From NCBI RefSeq assembly GCF_024346315.1, contig NZ_JAGQCS010000007.1, positions 62,001 to 126,000 of the forward strand: a stretch of DNA of 64,000 nt, given 5' to 3'. This document shows, one piece after another, positions 51,439 to 59,881 of the stretch (positions within the stretch are counted from its first letter, which is position 1; every line of letters starts with the position of its first letter). Both the position numbers and the translations under genes were made by a program. Source of the DNA: Cyanobium sp. ATX 6F1 (GTDB lineage Bacteria > Cyanobacteriota > Cyanobacteriia > PCC-6307 > Cyanobiaceae). The notes under the pieces are model-generated. The model had not been told where the DNA came from, made no database searches, and worked only from the letters and a program-made list of their open reading frames with translations.

Positions 51439-52851
51439 ATGGGGCGGTTCGAGTTGATCAGGGCGCGCTGGGGTCGCCAGCTGCTGGCGGAGCGGCCTCC
51501 CCAGGCCCATCCCCTGGGCTGGCGATGCTTCCAGTTGGGTCTGTTGCTGCTCGCCTCCAGCGCCCTGTTCGGCTCCCTGCTGCTGCTGTTGGCGCTGGTG
51601 CTGGGCAGCCGCGGCCGGGAGCCGTTCTGGCGCGACCGGGTGAACCGCCTGCTGGTGCTGGCCGCCGCCCTGATGGTGCTGGGCTGCTTCACGGCCAGCA
51701 GCGGTTGGCTGGCCTGGGTGGGCCTGGGCAACTGGGTGCCCTTCTTCTGGGCGTTCTGGGGCTTCCAGCCCTACGTGGCCACGGCCGCTGCCCGGCGCAA
51801 GGCGGCCCTGTGGCTGGTGGCCGGCACGGTGCCCGTGGTGCTCACCGGTCTGGGCCAGCTGTGGTGGGGCTGGAGTGGTCCGTTCCGATCGCTCCACGGC
51901 CTGGTGGTCTGGTGGATCGAGCCGGGGGGTGACCCGCCGGGACGGCTTTCAGGCTTGTTCGACTACGCCAACATCGCCGGTGCCTGGCTGGCGCTGGCCT
52001 GGCCCCTGGCCTTGGCGGCCCTGCTGGAGCGGCGCCTGGGCTGGAAACTGCGGAGTGTTGCCCTGCTGCTGGTGCTGGGCCAGGCGGTGGCCCTCTACCT
52101 CACCGATTCCCGCAACGCCTGGGGTGCCCTGGTGCTGGCGCTGCCGGTGGTGGCCGGGCCACTCACCTGGAGCTGGCTGCTGCCCCTGCTGCTGGCTGGG
52201 TTGCTGCTGGTGGGCCTGGCCAGCCTGCCGATGGTGCCGGCGGCCCTGCAGCACGCGGCCCGGGTGCTGGTGCCCGATCCGATCTGGGTGCGGCTCAGCG
52301 ATGCCAACTTCGCCGGTCAGCGGCCCCTGGCGATCACGCGATTGAGCCAGTGGTCGGTGGCCGTGGGCCTGATCGCCGAGCGCCCCTGGCTGGGGTGGGG
52401 GGCGGCGGCCTTCAGCGTGATTTATCCCCTGCGCACGGGCCACTGGCATGGCCATCCCCACAACCTGCCGATCGATCTGGCCCTCAGCCATGGGCTGCCG
52501 GTGGCGGCCCTGTTGGTGGGCCTGGTGCTCTGGCTGTTGATCCGGGCCTGGAGGCTGGGGATGACCGCTGCCCCGGTCTTCGAGCGGGCCTGGTGGGCCT
52601 CGGCCCTGGTGCTGGTGGCCCTCCATGCCACCGACATGCCCTTTTACGACAGCCGCATCAACGTCGCCGGCTGGATCCTGCTGGCGGGCCTACGCCGCTT
52701 CGAGGGCCGGCCCGGCCGGATCGAGGGCGCTGCGGCGATGGCCGGCGAGGGTGGACTTGGGCAGGGGACCCTCCAGGTGGTCCCAGGGGAGCACCCGCAG
52801 GGGATCCCAGCTGTCGTGGATCACCTCCCCCCAGGGGGGCAGCGGGGCTGA
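51439..52851 (+). CDS. O-antigen ligase / Wzy-like membrane protein
   Basis: A ~470-residue polytopic membrane protein with about ten hydrophobic helices and a large periplasmic loop containing the Wzy_C-type HGHPHNLPIDLALSHG region and LTDSRNAWGALVLALP. Such proteins polymerise or ligate lipid-linked glycans at the periplasmic face; the substrate is unknown. The ATG at 51439 is preferred over TTG 51415; GAGGGG lies upstream. The last ~54 residues (after about GLRRFEG) are low-complexity and encoded opposite the radical SAM gene, giving a 162-bp convergent overlap. Confidence 0.78.
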   Translation: MGRFELIRARWGRQLLAERPPQAHPLGWRCFQLGLLLLASSALFGSLLLLLALVLGSRGREPFWRDRVNRLLVLAAALMVLGCFTASSGWLAWVGLGNWVPFFWAFWGFQPYVATAAARRKAALWLVAGTVPVVLTGLGQLWWGWSGPFRSLHGLVVWWIEPGGDPPGRLSGLFDYANIAGAWLALAWPLALAALLERRLGWKLRSVALLLVLGQAVALYLTDSRNAWGALVLALPVVAGPLTWSWLLPLLLAGLLLVGLASLPMVPAALQHAARVLVPDPIWVRLSDANFAGQRPLAITRLSQWSVAVGLIAERPWLGWGAAAFSVIYPLRTGHWHGHPHNLPIDLALSHGLPVAALLVGLVLWLLIRAWRLGMTAAPVFERAWWASALVLVALHATDMPFYDSRINVAGWILLAGLRRFEGRPGRIEGAAAMAGEGGLGQGTLQVVPGEHPQGIPAVVDHLPPGGQRG

Positions 52852-54279
52852 TCCTGGCTCGGGGCCCTGCTCCACCAGCTCCCGGTAGGTGCTTTTCCAG
52901 CCCCCCAGGCTTTCGTGGCGGCCGCGCACGGCGGCAATCACCGGCGCCAGGCGCCGATCGCTGCGCGAGAGCAGGGCCTGGATCACGCTCCAGCCGTAGC
53001 TCTCGGGCCGCAGTTCGATGCCCCTGGGCTTGAGGCGCTTGGCCAGCAACTTGAGGCGCTTCTCGGCCTCAGGGCGCACCCCTTCCCATTGGAACGGTGT
53101 GTGGGCCTTGGGCACGAAGGTGCTCACCCCCAGCGACAGCCTCAGCCCGGGGGTGGCTTTTTTGAGGGCCAGCAGCAGCTCGGCGGTGGCCTCGACGTCC
53201 GCCTCCTCCTCACTCGGCAGCCCGGCCATGCCGTAGAGCTTCAGGCCCGTGAGGCCACCTTCTCTGGCGTAACGGGCGGCGGCGAAGATCTCCTCGCCGC
53301 TCAGCTTCTTGTTCACCACCTGGCGCATGCGCTCGCTGCCGCTTTCGATCGCGATCGTCAGTGATTTGCTGCCGCGCTTGGCCAGGATCCGCCCCAGCTG
53401 GGGGGTGACCGTGGCGGCCCGCACCGAACTCACACTGAGGCGTATCCCATCGAAACGGTCAGCATCCAGCCAGCCCAGCAGATCTCCGAACTGAGGGTGC
53501 TGGGTCACAGAGGCCCCCAGCAGCCCCAGCCGCTGGGTGGCCCCCAGCCCCTTCTCCACCGCCGGGATCAGGCCGTCGTCGAGGGAGGGGGTACGAAAGG
53601 GCAGGGTGAGGTAACTGGCCAGGCAGAAGCGGCAGAGCTCCGGGCAGCTGCGCACCACCTCGACCATGTGAATCGAGGGCCAGGCCGCCTCGGGGGTGAT
53701 CACGGTGGAATGGCTGAGGGTGTTGCCGCCCCAGGTCTGCTTGGCCACGGTGGCGGGGATGCCCGGCTCGATCGGCTCAACGGCCAGCAACCGGCCATCG
53801 GAGCCATAGCGGGGGGCGTAGAGCGAGGGCACATAGATCCCAGGCACCTGGGCCAGGGCCCGCAGGCGCTCGGCCCTGGGCGCGCTTCGGTGCGCCTGCA
53901 CGGCGTCGATGAAGGCGGGCAGCAGCAGCTCCCCATCCCCCAGCAGCACCGCATCGAAGAAGGGGGCCAGGGGTTCTGGGTTGGCGGTGAGCACCGGACC
54001 GCCGCCGAACACGAGCGGGTCCGTCTCATGGCGATCGTGGCTCCAGATCGGGATGCGCTGTTGCTCCAGCAGGTCCAGCAGAACAGGGCCGTCCAGCTCC
54101 CAGCTCAAGGAGAGCCCGAATAGATCGAGACCGCCCCTGCCTTTCTGGTGCGGTGGGTCCCCCTGGTCGGTGAACAGCCGCCGCACATCCACATCGGGGC
54201 GTCGGGCCAGGGTCGCCCAGACCACCTGGAAGCCCAGGCTGGTGATCCCCACGGAATAGGTGCTGGGGAAGGCCAGCAC
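52690..54279 (-). CDS. B12-binding-type radical SAM protein
   Basis: A 529-residue (or longer) protein. A B12-binding-like N-terminal fold (GGGPVLTANPEPLAPFFD, LLGDGELLLPAFI) precedes a radical SAM domain with the cluster cysteines in CPELCRFC (CxxxCxxC), ASVTQHPQFGDLL and SLTIAIESGSERM. The C-terminus contains the conserved-looking WDPLRVLPWDHLEGPL. The reaction is unknown. The first canonical start is the GTG at 54279, but about 20 upstream codons (to a CTG at 54339) read as family-like (NQETLLFEPATPAADALRT) without any ATG, GTG or TTG, so the true start may be non-canonical. Confidence 0.85.
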   Translation of the reverse strand: MLAFPSTYSVGITSLGFQVVWATLARRPDVDVRRLFTDQGDPPHQKGRGGLDLFGLSLSWELDGPVLLDLLEQQRIPIWSHDRHETDPLVFGGGPVLTANPEPLAPFFDAVLLGDGELLLPAFIDAVQAHRSAPRAERLRALAQVPGIYVPSLYAPRYGSDGRLLAVEPIEPGIPATVAKQTWGGNTLSHSTVITPEAAWPSIHMVEVVRSCPELCRFCLASYLTLPFRTPSLDDGLIPAVEKGLGATQRLGLLGASVTQHPQFGDLLGWLDADRFDGIRLSVSSVRAATVTPQLGRILAKRGSKSLTIAIESGSERMRQVVNKKLSGEEIFAAARYAREGGLTGLKLYGMAGLPSEEEADVEATAELLLALKKATPGLRLSLGVSTFVPKAHTPFQWEGVRPEAEKRLKLLAKRLKPRGIELRPESYGWSVIQALLSRSDRRLAPVIAAVRGRHESLGGWKSTYRELVEQGPEPGSAPLPPWGEVIHDSWDPLRVLPWDHLEGPLPKSTLAGHRRSALDPAGPALEAA

Positions 54280-54411
54280 CGTGCGCAGGGCATCGGCCGC
54301 CGGGGTGGCGGGCTCGAACAGCAGGGTTTCCTGGTTCAGTGGAGGTGGGAGGTCGTCACTCCCCCCAGCGTGTCACCGCCCCGAGCCTCCTGGGTGGAAG
54401 CAGGCCTGCGC

Positions 54412-54861
54412 CTACTGGCCCATCAGCCCCGAGAGGGGGCCGATCAGGCCGCTGATGGCGGAGCTGGCGGCAGCCTTGTCCGGGGTGGCGCCCGCGAAGG
54501 TGCTGGTCACCTTGGCGGCGGCGGCCTCGATGGCGGGGAACTTGTCACCGGCGAGGGGCTTGATCACCGGAGCCGCCTTCTCCCAGAGCCCTTTGAAGCC
54601 AGCGATGGTGGTAGAGGCTCCGGCCAGATTGCCGCCCTCCACCTCACCCTGGCCTTTCTTGAGCAGCTCCAGCACCGGGTTCACCGCGGGCGCCAGGGCG
54701 CCTTGGGCGCCGGCCGTGGCGGCGGTCTTGGCCGCATCGACGGCACCGGAGGCCGCATCCTTGACGGTGTCGGCGGTCCTGGAGCAGCCGCTGAGGACGA
54801 GTGCACCGGCCAAGGCGGCGGAGGCGGCCAGGTTCAAGCTGAAGCGGAACGGATGGGTCAT
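54412..54861 (-). CDS. Lipoprotein of unknown function
   Basis: A 149-residue protein with a signal peptide and lipobox LSGC (Cys26). The mature part is Ala-rich and helical, with an Ala/Lys/Asp repeat region (about 28-60) reminiscent of water-stress type sequences, then a compact helical segment (FKGLWEKAAPVIKPLAG, FPAIEAAAAKVTSTF). No catalytic motif was seen. It stands alone between the radical SAM gene and acnB, all on the minus strand. Confidence 0.75.
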   Translation of the reverse strand: MTHPFRFSLNLAASAALAGALVLSGCSRTADTVKDAASGAVDAAKTAATAGAQGALAPAVNPVLELLKKGQGEVEGGNLAGASTTIAGFKGLWEKAAPVIKPLAGDKFPAIEAAAAKVTSTFAGATPDKAAASSAISGLIGPLSGLMGQ

Positions 54862-54956
54862 CCCAAGGCATGAGGGGGGTCCGTCCGCAACGTAGGGAGG
54901 TCTCTTGGGCCCGAAGGACCCCGTCGCGAGTTGTTACTCCTGCTACAAGGTTCTGC

Positions 54957-57557
54957 TCAAACCGCGGCCAGCACCTGGGCCTGTTCCGCGCTGCTCACCA
55001 CCCGTCCGTCATCCGCGAAGCCCTCGATCTGGTCGAAGTTGAGGTAGCGGTAGAGCTCGCCTGAGAGGGGATCGATCTTGGCGGCCGCAATCTCCAGGTA
55101 CTCGGCCGGGCTGGGGATGCGGCCCAGCAGGGCGCAGACCGCCGCCAGCTCGGCGCTGCCCAGGTACACCTGGGCGCCGTTGCCGAGGCGGTTGTTGAAG
55201 TTGCGCGTGCTGGTGGAGAACACGGTGGTGTTGTCTTCCACCCGGGCCTGGTTGCCCATGCAGAGTGAGCATCCGGGCAGCTCCATGCGGGCGCCGGCGG
55301 CCTCGAACTTGGCGGTGTAACCCTCGGCGCGCAGCACCTCGTCGTCCATGCGGGTGGGGGGGCAGACCCACAGCCGCGCGGCGCTGGTGCCGGCTCCATC
55401 GAGCACCGTGGCGGCGGCGCGGTAATGGCCGATGTTGGTCATGCAGGAGCCGATGAACACCTCATCGATCCGCTCGCCCACCACTTCACTGAGAAGTTTG
55501 ACGTTGTCGGGGTCATTGGGGCAGGCCAGCACCGGTTCGCTGAGCTCATCGAGGTTGATCTCGATCACCTCGGCATACTCCGCATCCGCATCGGCGCCCA
55601 TCAGCTGGGGATCCGCCAGCCAGGCCTCCATCGCCTGGATCCGCCGGGCCATGGTGCGGGCGTCGGCGTAGCCGCGGGCGATCATGTTCTTGAGCAGTGC
55701 CACGTTGCTGCGCAGGTACTCGGCGACGGTGGCTTCCGAGAGCTTGATCGTGCAGCCGGCACAGGAGCGCTCGGCGGAGGCATCCGTTAACTCAAACGCC
55801 TGCTCCAGCTTGAGATCGGGCAGCCCCTCGATTTCCAGGATGCGGCCGGAGAAGACGTTCTTCTTGTTGGCCTTCTCCACGGTGAGCAGACCCTTCTGGA
55901 TCGCCACCCAGGGGATGGCGTTGACCACGTCCCGCAGGGTGATGCCGGGCTGCAACGAGCCCGTGAAGCGCACCAGCACCGATTCGGGCATGTCGAGGGG
56001 CATGGCGCCGATGGCGGCAGCGAAGGCCACCAGCCCCGAGCCGGCAGGAAAGGAGATGCCCAGGGGGAAGCGGGTGTGGCTGTCGCCGCCGGTGCCCACG
56101 GTGTCGGGCAGGAGCATGCGGTTCAGCCAGCTGTGGATGATGCCGTCGCCGGGGCGCAGGGCGACGCCGCCGCGGGAGGCCATGAAATCGGGCAGCTCGG
56201 CGTGGGTTTTGAGGTCGACCGGCTTGGGGTAGGCGGCGGTGTGGCAGAAGCTCTGCAGCACCAGATCAGCTGAGAAGCCCAGGCAGGCGAGTTCCTTCAT
56301 CTCATCGCGGGTCATCGGTCCAGTGGTGTCCTGGGAGCCGACGGTGGTCATCAGCGGTTCGCAGCTGGTGCCGGGGCGTACGCCGCTCAGGCCGCAGGCC
56401 TTGCCCACCATCTTCTGGGCCAGGGTGAAACCCTTGCCGGTGTCGGCGGGAGCCACGGGGCGGATGAACAGATCGCTGGGCGCCAGCCCCAGCTGGGCGC
56501 GCACCTTGTCGGTCAGCGAGCGGCCGATCAGCAGCGGGATGCGGCCTCCGGCGCGCACCTCATCGGTGATCGTGCTGGGCTTGAGCTCGAAGCGGGCCAC
56601 CAGCTCGCCGGCGCCGGGTTCCCCCGCGGCCCGCTCGATCGTGCCGGCGTAGGGGCGGATCGTGATCACATCGCCGGTGTTCAGGGCGCTGACGTCGCAC
56701 TCGACCGGCAGGGCGCCGGAATCCTCAGCGGTGTTGAAGAAGATCGGCGCGATCTTGCCGCCGAGCACCACGCCGCCGCTGCGCTTGTTGGGCACATGGG
56801 GGATGTCGGTGCCGGTGTGCCAGAGCACCGAGTTGATCGCTGATTTGCGCGAACTGCCGGTGCCCACCACATCGCCCACGTAGGCGACGGGGTATCCCTT
56901 GGTCTTGAGCTGCTCGATCAGCGCCAGCCCGCCCGGCATGCGGGTTTCCAGCATCGCCATGGCGTGCAGGGGGATGTCGGGCCGGGTGGTGGCGTGGGTG
57001 GCGGGCGAGAGGTCGTCGGTGTTGGTTTCCCCTTCCACCTTGAACACCGTGACCGTGATCGCGGCGGGCAGATCCGGCTTGGCGGTGAACCACTCGGCGG
57101 CGGCCCAGGAATCGACCACCCGCTTCGCCCAGGGGTTCGTTTCCGCCAGCTCCAGCACGTCGTGGAAGGAGTCGTAGACCAGCAGGGTGCGGCAAAGACC
57201 GGTGGCGGCCTCGGCGGCGATGGCTGGATCGGCGCTGGAGAGCAGCTCGATCAGGGCGCCGACGTTGTAGCCGCCGATCATGGTGGCCAGCAGGCGGGTG
57301 GCCTCGATCGGGCTCACCAGGGGGCTCGCGCTCAGCCCCTGGGCGATGGCGCTCAACCAGCTGGCCTTCACATAGGCCGCCTCATCCACTCCCGGGGGGA
57401 TGCGTTCGCTGAGCAGATGCAGCAGAAAGCCCTGCTCACCGGCGGGGGGCTGCTCCAGCAGTTCTGTGAGGGCCTGGGTCTGGGCGGCATCCAGGGCCAG
57501 GGCCGGCACCCCCTGCGCCTCGCGATCAAGGGCGGCCTGGCGGTAGGCAGCAAGCAT
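54957..57557 (-). CDS. acnB: Aconitate hydratase B
   Basis: An 866-residue aconitase of the AcnB type, with the HEAT-like domain at the N-terminus (residues 1-160), which AcnA lacks. It converts citrate to isocitrate in the cyanobacterial TCA pathway. 4Fe-4S ligands are visible in [12 protein letters not shown] and [27 protein letters not shown] and [14 protein letters not shown] are active-site segments. The start is ATG at 57557, three bases after an in-frame GTG. It is convergent with no gene; the DAHP synthase gene starts divergently 116 bp away. Confidence 0.96.
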   Translation of the reverse strand: MLAAYRQAALDREAQGVPALALDAAQTQALTELLEQPPAGEQGFLLHLLSERIPPGVDEAAYVKASWLSAIAQGLSASPLVSPIEATRLLATMIGGYNVGALIELLSSADPAIAAEAATGLCRTLLVYDSFHDVLELAETNPWAKRVVDSWAAAEWFTAKPDLPAAITVTVFKVEGETNTDDLSPATHATTRPDIPLHAMAMLETRMPGGLALIEQLKTKGYPVAYVGDVVGTGSSRKSAINSVLWHTGTDIPHVPNKRSGGVVLGGKIAPIFFNTAEDSGALPVECDVSALNTGDVITIRPYAGTIERAAGEPGAGELVARFELKPSTITDEVRAGGRIPLLIGRSLTDKVRAQLGLAPSDLFIRPVAPADTGKGFTLAQKMVGKACGLSGVRPGTSCEPLMTTVGSQDTTGPMTRDEMKELACLGFSADLVLQSFCHTAAYPKPVDLKTHAELPDFMASRGGVALRPGDGIIHSWLNRMLLPDTVGTGGDSHTRFPLGISFPAGSGLVAFAAAIGAMPLDMPESVLVRFTGSLQPGITLRDVVNAIPWVAIQKGLLTVEKANKKNVFSGRILEIEGLPDLKLEQAFELTDASAERSCAGCTIKLSEATVAEYLRSNVALLKNMIARGYADARTMARRIQAMEAWLADPQLMGADADAEYAEVIEINLDELSEPVLACPNDPDNVKLLSEVVGERIDEVFIGSCMTNIGHYRAAATVLDGAGTSAARLWVCPPTRMDDEVLRAEGYTAKFEAAGARMELPGCSLCMGNQARVEDNTTVFSTSTRNFNNRLGNGAQVYLGSAELAAVCALLGRIPSPAEYLEIAAAKIDPLSGELYRYLNFDQIEGFADDGRVVSSAEQAQVLAAV

Positions 57558-57634
57558 CACAGCGGTTCGATCTCAGCCCATTGTTCTTGGCCGCCGGACC
57601 GGCTTTGGTGACGATGGCTTCCAAAGCGACTGTT

Positions 57635-57640
57635 TAGGCT
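57635..57640 (+). promoter_or_regulatory. Candidate -10 element of the DAHP synthase gene (TAGGCT)
   Basis: TAGGCT lies 33 nt before the ATG at 57674, in the divergent acnB - DAHP synthase gap. Confidence 0.35.
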
Positions 57641-57673
57641 GGACGATTGGCCCGACCAGGAGACCGTCCCGGC

Positions 57674-58747
57674 ATGATCCCCACCTCCGATTTGCACGTG
57701 GTGGAGACCCGCCCCCTGGTCGCTCCCGCCCTGCTGCACCGGGAGCTTCCCCTCACCGACAAGGCGGCCAGCACGGTGCTGGGGGCGCGGGAGCGCATCA
57801 AGGCGATCCTGCGGGGCGAGGACAGCCGCCTGCTGGTGATCGTGGGGCCCTGCTCGGTCCATGACGTGGCCGCCGCCAAGGAGTACGCCACCGCCATCGC
57901 CGAGCTGCACCAGCGTCACCGCCACCAGCTGGAGGTGGTGATGCGGGTGTATTTCGAGAAACCCCGCACCACCGTGGGCTGGAAGGGCCTGATCAACGAC
58001 CCTCACCTCGATCACAGCTACGACATCAACACCGGCCTGCGCCTGGCCCGGGGGCTGCTGCTGCATCTCGCTGAGCTGGGCCTGCCCGCCGCCACCGAAC
58101 TGCTGGATCCTGTGGTGCCCCAGTACATCGCCGATCTGATCAGCTGGACCGCCATCGGCGCCCGCACCACCGAGAGCCAGACCCACCGGGAGATGGCCTC
58201 GGGGCTGTCGATGCCGATCGGATTCAAAAACAGCACCGACGGCAGCGCCGCCACCGCCATCCATGCCATGGAGGCCGCGGCCCGCCCCCACCATTTCCTG
58301 GGCATCAATGCCCTTGGCCAGGCGGCGATCGTCACCACCACCGGCAACCCCGACGGTCATCTGGTGCTGCGGGGCGGCAAGGGCGGCACCAACTACCACC
58401 AGGAGGCGGTGGAGGAGTCGGCCGCTGCCCTGGCCAAGGCCGGCCTGCCCGCCCGGGTGATGGTGGACTGCAGCCACGGCAACTCGAACAAGGACTACCG
58501 CCGCCAGGGGGAGGTGGCGGAGCAGGTGGCCGAGCAGCTGCGCTCGGGTTCGCGCCACGTGATGGGGGTGATGATCGAGAGCCATCTGGTGGGCGGTAGC
58601 CAGAAGATTCCCGCCGATCTGAGCCAGCTCACCTACGGCCAGAGCATCACCGATGCCTGCATCGACCTGGCCACCACCCGTGGGCTGCTGGAGCAGCTTG
58701 GATCGGCTGTGGCCAAGGCGCAGTCTGGGTTGATGGCGTCGGTTTGA
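57674..58747 (+). CDS. 3-deoxy-7-phosphoheptulonate synthase (type I DAHP synthase)
   Basis: A 357-residue type I-alpha DAHP synthase (AroF/G/H family), the first enzyme of aromatic amino acid synthesis. LLVIVGPCSVHD, VMRVYFEKPRTTVGWKG, ATELLDPVVPQY, the KNSTDGS segment and MVDCSHGNSNK are all present. Length matches the E. coli isoenzymes. The ATG at 57674 has AGGAG upstream (57658-57662); an in-frame TTG at 57647 is less likely. Feedback specificity (Phe/Tyr/Trp) cannot be told from the sequence. aroE is at 45.9 kb. Confidence 0.94.
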   Translation: MIPTSDLHVVETRPLVAPALLHRELPLTDKAASTVLGARERIKAILRGEDSRLLVIVGPCSVHDVAAAKEYATAIAELHQRHRHQLEVVMRVYFEKPRTTVGWKGLINDPHLDHSYDINTGLRLARGLLLHLAELGLPAATELLDPVVPQYIADLISWTAIGARTTESQTHREMASGLSMPIGFKNSTDGSAATAIHAMEAAARPHHFLGINALGQAAIVTTTGNPDGHLVLRGGKGGTNYHQEAVEESAAALAKAGLPARVMVDCSHGNSNKDYRRQGEVAEQVAEQLRSGSRHVMGVMIESHLVGGSQKIPADLSQLTYGQSITDACIDLATTRGLLEQLGSAVAKAQSGLMASV

Positions 58748-58751
58748 GTGA

Positions 58752-58778
58752 TTGGCACTCGGCTGACTCGAGTGCCAG
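58752..58778. promoter_or_regulatory. CIRCE-like inverted repeat (HrcA operator candidate)
   Basis: TTGGCACTC - 9 nt - GAGTGCCAG. The CIRCE consensus is TTAGCACTC - 9 nt - GAGTGCTAA; spacing is exact and 15 of 18 arm positions match. Pairing can extend to TGGCACTCG/CGAGTGCCA over a 7-nt loop. A TTGACA follows at 58780-58785. It lies between the DAHP synthase stop and the small gene at 58872. It has no U-tract, so it is not a good terminator. Confidence 0.5.
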
Positions 58779-58871
58779 CTTGACATCAACCAGCGCAAAC
58801 TGTTCCTGCTGAACAGAGTCTTTGGCCATCGTCTTTAGGGTGCGTTGGATCCACTCAACGCAGGCCCAGCC

Positions 58872-59204
58872 ATGGTCTATTTCCTGCAGTTCTGCGGCTT
58901 TTCCAATCCGCTCCAGGTGTTTCACCTCGAGCAGAGCGCGGTCGCCCGTGGCCCCGCCTATGCCGGCTTCCGCCCCTTTCAGCTCGACGACCTGCTGGAT
59001 TGGGCCCTCAGCGCCGCCCAGCTGAGGAACTGGGACGCCGATGTCATCCAGAGCATGGTGCTGGCGGAGTGGATGGAGCGGTCCGAGGCGATCCGCCAGT
59101 GGCAACGGCGGCTGCGTCAGGAGCCCTCCGACCGGCTGCTGGTGGCGGCCCTGGGTAGCGAAGCCGATTGGCGCGATCGCTGTGAGCAGTTGCTCAGGTG
59201 CTGA
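58872..59204 (+). CDS. Small protein of unknown function
   Basis: A 110-residue soluble protein (MVYFLQFCGFSNPLQVFHLE...) with two Leu/Trp-rich helical stretches (about 43-70 and 72-105) and no recognised domain. The ATG at 58872 is chosen; an in-frame TTG lies at 58845. It sits 94 nt after a CIRCE-like repeat and a perfect TTGACA hexamer (no good -10 was found). Its 3' end overlaps the convergent phytol-kinase-like gene by 11 bp. Not recognised. Confidence 0.6.
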   Translation: MVYFLQFCGFSNPLQVFHLEQSAVARGPAYAGFRPFQLDDLLDWALSAAQLRNWDADVIQSMVLAEWMERSEAIRQWQRRLRQEPSDRLLVAALGSEADWRDRCEQLLRC

Positions 59205-59874
59205 GCTGACTCCAGAGCACACCCACCGCCACCGGCACCGTGAAGTTGTCGAGGCCGGCCACGGCGATCTGCTCCAGCAGGGTGGCGACGAGGGTGATCA
59301 GCAGCAAGGCCGGTGCGGCCGCAGCCCAGGTGCTGGGGCCGGTGCCGCTGGCCAGGCTGAGGGCCGTCAGCACGGCCAGGCTGGCGGCGGCCATGGTGGC
59401 CGTGCCCAGCAGGGATTTGCGTTGGCCCCAGAGGGTCCAGCCGGGGGAGCGAAAGCCGGTCCCAAGCAGGCCGGCCAGGCCATCCCCCACGGCCATCACC
59501 AGCACCCCTGCCGCCACGGCCTCCGGCTGCTGCGGCCAGAACAGGGCCAACAGCAGGCTGATCGAGGCCCCGTAGGCGATCGTGCCGTAGCTGCGGCGAC
59601 CCACGTCTTCGATCGCCCCCAGCAGCCGGAAGCGGTGATTGAGGCTGGTGAGGAGGGTGGCGATGAGGGCGGCCCCCAGGGCGATGGTGCGGTTGATGCC
59701 GAAGCCCCAGGCCAGCAGCACCACCGCACCGGAGCCGATGTGAACCAGCTTGCGGCTCCACTCCTTCTGCTCCGGCCAGCGGGAGCGCAGCAACAGGGCT
59801 CCGCCCGACACGAAGGCCAGCCACAGGGCCACCGCACAGACCCCCAGCAGCTGCCGCTGCGTGTCGGGCGCCAT
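59194..59874 (-). CDS. Phytol kinase / dolichol kinase family membrane protein
   Basis: A 226-residue membrane protein with about six hydrophobic helices and the CTP-dependent kinase signature region WSRKLVHIGSGAVVLL, plus SYGTIAYGASI, AVGDGLAGLLG and LWGQRKSLLGTATM. Family members phosphorylate phytol (VTE5) or polyprenols; in a cyanobacterium phytol salvage for tocopherol or chlorophyll is plausible. The start is ATG 59874, three bases after an in-frame TTG. It lies 7 bp after the sigma factor gene on the same strand, so it is probably co-transcribed. Confidence 0.82.
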   Translation of the reverse strand: MAPDTQRQLLGVCAVALWLAFVSGGALLLRSRWPEQKEWSRKLVHIGSGAVVLLAWGFGINRTIALGAALIATLLTSLNHRFRLLGAIEDVGRRSYGTIAYGASISLLLALFWPQQPEAVAAGVLVMAVGDGLAGLLGTGFRSPGWTLWGQRKSLLGTATMAAASLAVLTALSLASGTGPSTWAAAAPALLLITLVATLLEQIAVAGLDNFTVPVAVGVLWSQLST

Positions 59875-59881
59875 CAAGGGA

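Noticed and set aside
58785-58840. A short plus-strand frame reading DINQRKLFLLNRVFGH before a stop; possible gene remnant.
   Set aside because: Too short, an in-frame stop lies just upstream, and nothing recognisable; kept only as a possible relic in the CIRCE-like gap.
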